From Chloroflexota bacterium (GTDB lineage: Bacteria > Chloroflexota > Limnocylindria > Limnocylindrales > CSP1-4), in NCBI GenBank assembly GCA_021812735.1, contig JAKAMV010000242.1, forward strand, positions 1 through 10,962: 10,962 nucleotides of DNA, given 5' to 3'. The notes beneath the pieces are model-generated. The model did not search any database. It was given only the letters and a program-made list of their open reading frames with translations, and was not told where the DNA came from. Shown one piece after another: positions 5,788-10,831 of the stretch (positions are counted from its first letter, which is position 1; every line of letters starts with the position of its first letter). The translations under genes and the position numbers were made by a program.

Positions 5788-6012
5788 TCAGCCTTTGAGC
5801 GCGGCCACGGCCTCCATCGCCGCCGCGCGGGCCGCGACCGCCTGGCGGACCGACTCCGGCGTGTACTGCGCGTCCGGCACGAAGACCGAACCGGTCGCGC
5901 CGGACGCCGTGCGGAACGTCACCACGACCCCCGAGACGAACGCGCCGCTCGGTCCGGGACGGTAGTCCTCCCGCTGCGCGATGATCTCCCAGTTCGGCGT
6001 GTTCCCCGGCAT
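5788..6012 (-). CDS. Small beta-rich phage protein, 74 aa
   Basis: 74 residues from ATG 6012 with AGGAGG eight bases upstream, twelve bases after the muramidase stop. The core (about 24-46, AFVSGVVVTFRTASGATGSV followed by FVP) reads as two or three beta strands. 'YTPESVRQAVAARAAAMEAV' (50-69) is a helix. The arrangement 'NWE...V.VTFRT..G..GSVFVP...Y....VRQAV' is one I associate with small conserved proteins near phage structural or lysis genes, function unknown to me. Position between muramidase and membrane proteins suggests a late-expressed virion or assembly role. Confidence 0.75.
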   Translation of the reverse strand: MPGNTPNWEIIAQREDYRPGPSGAFVSGVVVTFRTASGATGSVFVPDAQYTPESVRQAVAARAAAMEAVAALKG

Positions 6013-6024
6013 CGGCTCGACCTC

Positions 6025-7197
6025 CTACTGCGGCCTCGGGCCCGTACCGCCGCCGCCGGTGAGCGCGGCAAGATCCGCGTCGACCCGGGCGGCAAGCTCG
6101 GGCAGGGTGACGTTCACGAGCGTGCGAAGCTGGTCCCATGCCGTCAGCAGACCCGATACGCCCGGACCGGGGGACGGTACAGGCCCCGGAAGCGGCGCAG
6201 GGATCCCGGTCCCTCCACCGGACTCCGGCGGAGGAGCACCGCCGCCTCCCCCCGGCGGCGTCGTCGCACCGCCACCGCCACCCGCCGGTGGCGGCGTGGT
6301 GGACGTCCCGCTCGTGATGTGCGCCACCAGCGCACTCGCTTGCCCCTCGAGGTAGCTGACCCCGTCGTCGAGCGTGGGAGGGTGACCGAAGTGCTCGCCA
6401 CTCAACCCCTGCGCGGCAGCCCAGGGCGGGCCGAGCAGGCTCGTGCCGACGGCATGGGCTACGTCGACCAGGCCGACGTAGATCGGCGCCAAGAGGACCG
6501 TCGGGTCGGTTGCCCCCGAGGGCACCGCCGCCGGCGCGGCGACCGTCGCGTTGACGATCCCGCCCGGCCAGTTCGTCCGCGTCCAGAGCGCCAAGCTCCA
6601 GAGCTGCGCCGACAGGTAGGACGCCCCGTCAGCGAGCGATGGGACGTGCCCGAGGTGGTCCGGCGTCAGCCCCTGCACGGCCGCCCAGGGCGGGTCGGCG
6701 ATGTCCGACCCGAGCGCGTGCGCGAGCCCGACGACCGCCACGTAGAGGTCGCGGTAGGCGCTCGTCGGGTCGATCGTCGGCGTGCTCGTGCCCGCCAGTG
6801 GCGCCAGGACCGTCTCCCAGAGGTTGACGAGCGACTGACCAGGCGGCGAGCCGTAGTGCCCGGCGTCCCAGGGCGACTGCCCCAGTGCGCGGAGCGTGGC
6901 TTCGACACCCTGCCCGGCAGTGGCCAAGACGCCCGTGTAGAAGCCCAGACCGAGCGTGGCGATGTAGTCGTTCACGCCGGCCTGGAGGTCTGAGTAGGAC
7001 CAGAAGACCAGCTCGCCTGTGTGGGGGTCGGTGTGCTTGATCCCCGCGACGTTGTGGTCGACGACGAAGAGCGTCGAGGTGCCCCACCCCGTCTCGAGCG
7101 CCCACTGCGTCAGCACCGCCCAGGCGTCGATTCCCCGGGCAGCCTGGACCTGCCGAGCGTACGGCAGGAGCTCGCTGACGAAGTCCGCCGGCGTCAT
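6025..7197 (-). CDS. Peptidoglycan glucosaminidase (GH73/FlgJ-like) with duplicated module and Pro-Gly linker
   Basis: 390 residues. Residues 1-~136 match the GH73 N-acetylglucosaminidase domain (FlgJ/LytG type). 'AVLTQWALETGWGTS' carries the expected catalytic Glu (E35), 'HNVAGIK' (48-54) corresponds to the usual NLFGIK motif, and 'YSDLQAGVNDYI' (68-79) to the conserved Tyr region. Such enzymes cut the GlcNAc-MurNAc backbone of peptidoglycan. Two copies of a ~60-residue module follow (about 145-205 and 231-291), sharing H-A-[LV]-G, PPWAA.QGL, H.GH.P.L.DG.SYL. They are then followed by a Pro/Gly linker (299-348) and a short helical C-terminus with a Gly tail. The modules are probably wall-binding. 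There is no signal peptide, so release would depend on the holin-like protein encoded just upstream (ATGA overlap), unless it is a virion-borne lysin. Confidence 0.88.
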   Translation of the reverse strand: MTPADFVSELLPYARQVQAARGIDAWAVLTQWALETGWGTSTLFVVDHNVAGIKHTDPHTGELVFWSYSDLQAGVNDYIATLGLGFYTGVLATAGQGVEATLRALGQSPWDAGHYGSPPGQSLVNLWETVLAPLAGTSTPTIDPTSAYRDLYVAVVGLAHALGSDIADPPWAAVQGLTPDHLGHVPSLADGASYLSAQLWSLALWTRTNWPGGIVNATVAAPAAVPSGATDPTVLLAPIYVGLVDVAHAVGTSLLGPPWAAAQGLSGEHFGHPPTLDDGVSYLEGQASALVAHITSGTSTTPPPAGGGGGATTPPGGGGGAPPPESGGGTGIPAPLPGPVPSPGPGVSGLLTAWDQLRTLVNVTLPELAARVDADLAALTGGGGTGPRPQ

Positions 7198-7412
7198 GGC
7201 CCCTTGACCGGTGGCTTGGTCGTCAGGTCGAACGTCCCGGCCGTGCCGTTTGCCGTCTCGTTCGCCAGCACGCCGATGATGGCCGCCGCGAACGCGTTGA
7301 GCGCCGCGAGCTGCTGTGCGTCGAGATGGATCCCGACGACCAGGACGAGCACGTTGAGCGCCGCCGCAACGAGCCCCAGCCAGAGCGCTGGGTTCCGTCC
7401 CAAGATCATCAT
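7194..7412 (-). CDS. Holin-like two-TM membrane protein, 72 aa
   Basis: 72 residues. Two adjacent ATGs (7412 and 7409) follow GGGAGGA; the second gives the more usual spacing, so the protein may be 71 residues. Residues about 9-27 (ALWLGLVAAALNVLVLVVG) and 36-50 (AALNAFAAAIIGVLA) are transmembrane helices joined by a short polar turn. The C-terminal ~22 residues are polar with Lys/Pro. Small size, two helices and position directly before a muramidase with a four-base overlap fit a class II-type holin that lets the lysin reach the wall. The 'GR.PALWL.L.AA..N..V' start resembles small membrane proteins in many actinophage lysis cassettes (memory). Confidence 0.8.
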   Translation of the reverse strand: MMILGRNPALWLGLVAAALNVLVLVVGIHLDAQQLAALNAFAAAIIGVLANETANGTAGTFDLTTKPPVKGP

Positions 7413-7437
7413 GCGTCCTCCCTACGATCTCGCTCCA

Positions 7438-7839
7438 TCAGGATACACCGGCGATCGCGGCCGGCGAAAGTGGCGACGAGGCGCCGAAGCTCACAGACCC
7501 CGTCTGCACGACGTCGAGCAGGAACTGCACGTAGAGCGTGTGGGCGAAGGCCCCTGTGTTGTACGCGCGCAGTTCCCAGGCGCCCGAGCTGATCTGATCG
7601 TGCAGCGGCCAGTCGATCGACTCGTCGTCGGCCACGATCCAGGCTCCAGCGTTCCAGGGGAGCACCGGCACGCCGGCGGCGCCGAGCGCCCAGCCAACCT
7701 CTCCGCGCGGTCCGGGCGGGATCCGCACGCGGATCTCGCGCACGATCCGCGCGGGCATGGCGAGCGACGTGACCTGCGGCGCACTCGCGGGCGTCCCCGC
7801 CGGGACCGTGACGGCGAACGAACGTACCTCGCTAGGCAT
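7438..7839 (-). CDS. Beta-rich probable virion protein, 133 aa
   Basis: 133 residues. ATG 7839 lies eight bases inside the end of the upstream gene and has no clear Shine-Dalgarno, so expression is probably coupled. The sequence alternates short hydrophobic strands with Gly/Pro turns: RSFAVTVPAGTPASAPQVT, IVREIRVRIPPGPRGEVGWA, GAWIVADDESIDWPL, WELRAYNTG, HTLYVQFLLDVV. This reads as a single beta-sandwich (jelly-roll-like) domain. Proteins with 'IPPGP.GEVG.A' and 'GAWI...DE.I.WPL..Q' seem familiar from metagenomic phages, but I cannot name the family. With the next two upstream genes it forms a block of beta proteins, probably vertex or fibre components. Confidence 0.76.
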   Translation of the reverse strand: MPSEVRSFAVTVPAGTPASAPQVTSLAMPARIVREIRVRIPPGPRGEVGWALGAAGVPVLPWNAGAWIVADDESIDWPLHDQISSGAWELRAYNTGAFAHTLYVQFLLDVVQTGSVSFGASSPLSPAAIAGVS

Positions 7840-8242
7840 AGAACAGCACGTCCGAGACGTCGGCAGATTGCGTCCCCGTATAGAGCGTCAGCAGCACCCG
7901 GATCTGCCACAGATCGCCGACCACGAAGTTGGGCGGCGTCCACGGCGACGCCAAGACAACCTGCACAACCGTGGGAACACCAGAAACGACCGGGTGCTGC
8001 GCCAGATTACTGATGTGCCCATGCTGGTCGATGAGCTGCCAGTTGAGGTATCCCGTCGCCCCCGCGGCCGTCCCGCCCTCGAGAACGCCTGACAAGATCC
8101 AGCCGAGAATCAACCCGTTCGGTGCTACAGCACCGTCTCGGTTGACGAACGCTCCTGCGCTGATCTGCGTCGTCGACGCCGTCAGCTGGGTGTTCTTCGT
8201 CTGGGCGACGATCCAGTCGGGAAGGTCGTTCGACATGATCAC
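7832..8242 (-). CDS. Beta-rich probable virion protein, 136 aa
   Basis: 136 residues if started at GTG 8242, which makes a GTGA overlap with the fibre gene; an ATG two codons on (8236) is equally plausible and has AAGG about ten bases upstream. After a short helix (DLPDWIVAQ) the protein is beta-rich: TQLTASTTQISAG, GLILGWILSG, TGYLNWQLIDQHGHI, VPTVVQVVLASPW, DLWQIRVLLTLYTG, DVSDVLFYA. The pattern resembles a jelly-roll carbohydrate-binding module, and it follows the fibre/spike gene directly. It may be a spike-associated or receptor-binding subunit (inference). No catalytic residues are evident. Confidence 0.76.
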   Translation of the reverse strand: MIMSNDLPDWIVAQTKNTQLTASTTQISAGAFVNRDGAVAPNGLILGWILSGVLEGGTAAGATGYLNWQLIDQHGHISNLAQHPVVSGVPTVVQVVLASPWTPPNFVVGDLWQIRVLLTLYTGTQSADVSDVLFYA

Positions 8243-9033
8243 GCGACCTTGACGGCGGTATAGCCGGTCGCAGTCGTCGCTGGCGTTGTCCCGTATGGAG
8301 CCACGATGACAGTCGACGCATTTCCGGTGGCGACATAGAGGCTGAGCGTCGCAGCCGCGCTCACCACTACCAACGTGGTCATCGAGAGTTCAACGTAGCC
8401 GCCAGAGAGCGCCGGCAGCTCGCTGTCAGCCTGCGTCGGTCCGTTGAGTGTCGCGGTCCCGGATGCCACGACGTCCCACGCAGACGCCAATGCCGCCGTC
8501 GCCGCACCGTTCGCGATCGCCAAGTTCCACGTGACAAGCCACGTGCCAACGGCGAGAGTCCCCGTAGTCATCACGAGCGTGTTCGTCCCACCCGCCACTG
8601 AGACGTTCGCGCTGAGCACCCCCGAGACGACACTGAGCGCCGGGCTCGGCGCCGCCGGCAACCCGTGATCATGGTCCGCCCTGGCGTCGGCGGCCGACGT
8701 CCCGACGGCGGCTGCCGCACCGTAGGCATCGGGTCCCACCACGGTGGTGGCGGCCGGCGGAGCGGGGTTCGCCGGCAACCCGTGATCATGGTCCGCTCTG
8801 GCGTAGGCGGTCGACGTCCCGACGGCGGCTGGGGCCCCGAAGACATCGGGTCCCACCACGGTGGTGGCGGCCGGCGGAGCGGGGTTCGCCGGCAACCCGT
8901 GGTCGTGATCGGCTCGCGCCGCCGATGTCGACGTGCCGACGGCGGCTGGGGCCCCGAAGGCATCGGGCCCCACCACGGTGGTCGCCAGCGGCGGCCCCCC
9001 GGCGCCAGAGATCGTACGGAACTCGACGCCCAT
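8239..9033 (-). CDS. Fibre/spike protein with three HxH repeats and beta-sandwich head
   Basis: 264 residues. ATG 9033 shares one base with the preceding stop (TGATG), with GGAG about nine bases upstream. After a 14-residue start come three tandem 39-residue repeats (15-53, 54-92, 93-131), each containing 'TTVVGPD.(F/Y)GA.AAVGTS...ARADHDHGLPA'. Every copy keeps an HxH motif (H43/H45, H82/H84, H121/H123). In the T4 long tail fibre tip, HxH motifs from three chains bind iron along a trimer axis, so this is probably a trimeric metal-braced stalk. Residues 132-264 are beta-rich and end 'ATGYTAVKVA', resembling the TNF/C1q-like heads of fibres and spikes. Role: host attachment. Both tailed phages and tailless viruses (for example PRD1 P5) carry stalk-plus-beta-head spikes, so this does not decide the morphology. 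Confidence 0.82.
   Translation of the reverse strand: MGVEFRTISGAGGPPLATTVVGPDAFGAPAAVGTSTSAARADHDHGLPANPAPPAATTVVGPDVFGAPAAVGTSTAYARADHDHGLPANPAPPAATTVVGPDAYGAAAAVGTSAADARADHDHGLPAAPSPALSVVSGVLSANVSVAGGTNTLVMTTGTLAVGTWLVTWNLAIANGAATAALASAWDVVASGTATLNGPTQADSELPALSGGYVELSMTTLVVVSAAATLSLYVATGNASTVIVAPYGTTPATTATGYTAVKVA
8641..8991 (-). repeat. Three tandem 117-bp in-frame repeats
   Basis: The repeat units encode the three 39-residue HxH modules of the fibre gene. The landmark CATCGGG on the plus strand recurs at 8727, 8844 and 8961, exactly 117 bp apart. The two copies nearer the N-terminus are more alike (PAAVGTST, GLPANPAP) than the third (AAAVGTSA, GLPAAPSP), suggesting stepwise duplication. 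Each unit also contains the short palindrome CCACCAC-G-GTGGTGG, except that the copy nearest the start is altered at its edge. Confidence 0.9.
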
Positions 9034-9320
9034 CAGCCCAGCTCCAGCTCTGCGGCTCCGGACCCGACAATCACCCGCAGCAGCTGACTGCCAGACGGAG
9101 CGACCGCCCAGAGCTGCTCGTTCCCGTCAACCTTGAGCGGCACCGACGCGCCCGCCGCCAGGCGGATCCCCCCGGTCGCTGAGGTATCAGCGGTGACCGA
9201 TTGTCCACCAATGTAGATGTCCGCAGTGTTCGTGCTGTCTGCCTGCAACAGCGCTCCGTACGTACCGGGGCCCAAGATCTGTTGGGCCCCGGTACCGATA
9301 GCGAAGGTCCGACTCTGCAT
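9033..9320 (-). CDS. Small beta-rich virion-associated protein, 95 aa
   Basis: 95 residues from ATG 9320, with GAGGGA about six bases upstream and 26 bases after the capsid-candidate stop. The sequence is beta strands and turns: TGAQQILGPGTYGALLQA, ADIYIGGQSVTAD, GIRLAAGASVPLKV, EQLWAVAPSGSQLLRVIVGS. The pattern 'D(I/V)Y(I/V)GG.SVT......G..L.AG.S..L.....LWAVA.SG...(L/V)RV' is one I associate from memory with small proteins near phage head or fibre genes. It could be a decoration, vertex or fibre-base protein. Its 5' end contains a perfect 14-bp hairpin (separate entry), which may set its expression relative to the gene upstream. Confidence 0.78.
   Translation of the reverse strand: MQSRTFAIGTGAQQILGPGTYGALLQADSTNTADIYIGGQSVTADTSATGGIRLAAGASVPLKVDGNEQLWAVAPSGSQLLRVIVGSGAAELELG
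9262..9295 (-). promoter_or_regulatory. Perfect 14-bp RNA hairpin inside the start of the 95-aa gene
   Basis: The arms 9262-9275 and 9282-9295 are perfect reverse complements (GTACCGGGGCCCAA on the plus strand), with a six-base loop. In the minus-strand mRNA the stem begins about 25 bases after the ATG at 9320, just past the usual initiating ribosome footprint. No T-run follows, so it is not a standard terminator. It could slow ribosomes, protect the 3' end of the upstream capsid-candidate message, or cause partial transcription attenuation. Coding constraint (a Gly-Thr-Gly-Ala...Leu-Gly-Pro-Gly-Thr peptide) does not by itself require such perfect pairing. Confidence 0.6.
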
Positions 9321-9340
9321 GGCCGTTCCCTCACTCCCGC

Positions 9341-9355
9341 CCGAGCCTAGCTCGG
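9341..9355 (-). other. Short hairpin with the stop codon of the 269-aa gene in its loop
   Basis: CCGAGC (9341-9346) and GCTCGG (9350-9355) form a perfect six-base stem whose three-base loop is the stop codon TAG (9347-9349 on the minus strand). No T-run follows, so termination is not expected. A second, stronger hairpin lies about 46 bases downstream in the next gene. Together they could stabilise the 3' end of the capsid-candidate message. Confidence 0.35.
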
Positions 9356-10156
9356 CAGATTCTGCGCGAGCTCGGCCATGTAGAGCACGACGTCACAGGC
9401 CGCCGCCGTCGCCGCGCTCGAGATGATCGACACGTAGATCCCGCCGGCGTTGGCGGAGTTGAGCACCGGGATGCAGGGCAGCCCGGACGCCATGGACAGC
9501 TCCACGAAGTACTTGCGCGTGGCTCCGGCGCGGAGGACGCCCGGCCCGGAAACGCGCAGGTTTCCGGTGTCGATCCCCTTGACCGCCACAGCCGCCACTG
9601 CCGTGTCCACGCTGTAGCCCAGCACGGCGTAGTCGGTGTTGGCGTGGAGCAGGTTCTCGGTCGTCGTCAGCAAGGTGTCGTACCACGCCCCGGCCGTGTT
9701 CGCCGCGGACGGGATCGTGACCACCACCGGCTTGATCGACTTGACGATCCCCGCGATGTCCCCCGGACTGTGGAGCCGTGCGGCAGACCCCGGCAGCTGG
9801 GAGTAGTAGACGAGCAGCGCACCGAGCGCCTTGCCGGTCGTCGCTGCCGTACTGAACTCGAACGTCAGCGTGTCCTGCGGCTCCAAGACCTGGGCCATCT
9901 CGGCGGTCAAGAGCGACTCCGACGGTGTCTGCCCAGGGTAGAACTGGATGCCCCGCACATTGTCGTGCAGGAGCGGGCTGCGAACGCGCCACGGCGCCAC
10001 CGCCGTGACCGCGTCGTAGTACGCCGCCAACAGTTTGGCGGTCGCTGTGTTTGGGAAGTTCCGGACTGTGGCGCTGTCGCCCGACGCCATCGTCCCCGCG
10101 GCGAAGCTCGCGCCAGACGTCGCTTGAAACGACGCGATCGTGTCGATTGCCGGCAT
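9347..10156 (-). CDS. Candidate major capsid protein with two similar beta domains, 269 aa
   Basis: 269 residues; ATG 10156 has GAGGAGG about seven bases upstream, the best site in the structural block, fitting high expression. The sequence is beta-rich with few charges. It seems internally duplicated: 'TLTFEFSTAATTGKALGALL' plus VYYSQL (96-121) resembles 'IYVSIISSAATAAACDVVLY' plus MAEL (240-263). 'VRNFPNTATAKLLAAYY' (31-47) resembles 'VTIPSAANTAGAWYDTL' (146-162). Two such domains of ~90-120 residues suggest a double jelly roll, the fold of PRD1/PM2-type capsid proteins; I recall PM2's P2 being similar in size. Conserved-looking points include RVRSPLLHDNVRGI (57-70) and GLPCIPVLNSANAGG (225-239). 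Alternatives are a tail-tube or other abundant virion protein of a tailed phage. The fold is an inference from reading. Confidence 0.55.
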   Translation of the reverse strand: MPAIDTIASFQATSGASFAAGTMASGDSATVRNFPNTATAKLLAAYYDAVTAVAPWRVRSPLLHDNVRGIQFYPGQTPSESLLTAEMAQVLEPQDTLTFEFSTAATTGKALGALLVYYSQLPGSAARLHSPGDIAGIVKSIKPVVVTIPSAANTAGAWYDTLLTTTENLLHANTDYAVLGYSVDTAVAAVAVKGIDTGNLRVSGPGVLRAGATRKYFVELSMASGLPCIPVLNSANAGGIYVSIISSAATAAACDVVLYMAELAQNLPS

Positions 10157-10185
10157 GATGGGGCCTCCTCAGCTCACGCAGTCGC

Positions 10186-10596
10186 CTAGCGCCGCTGGAA
10201 CTGGGACATGTGCCGCACCCAGCCGGTCATGCGCGCGATGTTCTGCTCGAGGTTGCCCCGAGCTGGCAGGGCCTGCACACCAGACGCGATGTACGGCAGG
10301 AGCTGGCTCATGAACGCCTGCATCTTCGGCTGGGCCGCCGTGGCGCCCGACGCCACCCTCGGGATCCCCTTGGTGACGACCGCCTGCTGCCACTCGGTCA
10401 AGCTGACCGAGCTGACACGCGACGCCCACTTGTCCTGTGCCGCGGCGACGTTCTGCGCCCAGACCTGCTTCTGCCGAGCGGCAGCCTGGCCGGGTGCGGT
10501 GCGCACACCCTCCACGCCGGACTGGATCCGCTGGGTCGACGCCCCCAGGTTCTGCGCCCACTTCGCGGCTGCCGCGTCGGGGGTCGGGATTGCCAT
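10186..10596 (-). CDS. Helical protein upstream of the capsid candidate, 136 aa
   Basis: 136 residues. ATG 10596 has AAGGAG about eight bases upstream and lies two bases after the preceding stop. An in-frame extension over the zinc-ribbon gene is rejected because it lacks a site and is Arg/Gly-rich. Composition is helical: AAAKWAQNLGASTQRIQSGV and later KQVWAQNVAAAQDKWASRVS, two related segments with the shared core K.(V)WAQN. The second half has VSLTEWQQAVVTKGIPRVAS and a PKMQAFMSQLLPYI helix. The pattern 'AKW..N......I..GV..V..APG..AA' plus 'VSL..W...V...GI.R(I/V)..GA' appears familiar from metagenomic phage structural regions. Lying immediately before the capsid candidate, it could be a scaffold or assembly protein (inference). 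Confidence 0.78.
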   Translation of the reverse strand: MAIPTPDAAAAKWAQNLGASTQRIQSGVEGVRTAPGQAAARQKQVWAQNVAAAQDKWASRVSSVSLTEWQQAVVTKGIPRVASGATAAQPKMQAFMSQLLPYIASGVQALPARGNLEQNIARMTGWVRHMSQFQRR

Positions 10597-10598
10597 CG

Positions 10599-10796
10599 TC
10601 AAACTCCTTGCACTCGCCGCGCCTGGCGCCAGCGGACGGCCCGCCGCGCTTGAGCGCCCACTGAAAGTCGAACCGCGTTCTCGACCGACCGCCGAACGCC
10701 GCAGGAGACGCAGACGCGGGCCCGGTCGGATCGCCACCGCCGGACCACTACGGTGCCACAATCTTCACAAGCGAACGGCTTGGTCGTCACGCTCAT
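10599..10796 (-). CDS. Zinc-ribbon microprotein, first gene of the operon
   Basis: 65 residues. C10-x2-C13 (CEDCG) and C29-x2-C32 (CVSCG) make a classic four-cysteine zinc ribbon, followed by an Arg-rich, probably nucleic-acid-binding tail (VRLSVGAQARRAVRWRQARR). There is no Shine-Dalgarno before ATG 10796. The -10 element of the adjacent promoter ends six bases before it, so the mRNA should begin at or next to the ATG and be read as a leaderless message. Being first in a long structural operon, it might regulate late transcription or bind the genome during packaging. Both are inference. Confidence 0.78.
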   Translation of the reverse strand: MSVTTKPFACEDCGTVVVRRWRSDRARVCVSCGVRRSVENAVRLSVGAQARRAVRWRQARRVQGV

Positions 10797-10802
10797 GCCG
10801 AC

Positions 10803-10831
10803 GTGATACGCCCGAGTGAGAGGATTGTCAA
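10803..10831 (-). promoter_or_regulatory. Sigma70-type promoter for the structural/lysis operon, predicted leaderless
   Basis: On the minus strand, a perfect TTGACA (-35, 10826-10831) is followed after exactly 17 bases by TATCAC (-10, 10803-10808). The expected start, about seven bases past the -10, falls at the ATG of the zinc-ribbon gene (10796). Both this and the second promoter (2520-2548) share a perfect -35, a 17-bp spacer and GTCGG directly after the -10, suggesting a common design. There is no palindrome in this spacer. Confidence 0.65.

Noticed and set aside
6240..6300. GC-rich inverted repeats in the muramidase linker
   Set aside because: They arise from low-complexity Gly/Pro codons (GGC/GGT against CCG/CCA) and have only about seven-base arms.
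4129..6993. Very long open frame on the plus strand (954 codons)
   Set aside because: Arg/Gly/Asp-rich translation without domain signs, lying entirely across five well-supported minus-strand genes that have ribosome-binding sites, membrane segments and a GH73 domain. It is a by-product of high-GC codon use on the other strand.
8641..8991. Repeat array as a CRISPR or iteron origin
   Set aside because: Units are 117 bp, contiguous and in frame, with no spacers; they encode the HxH modules of the fibre protein.
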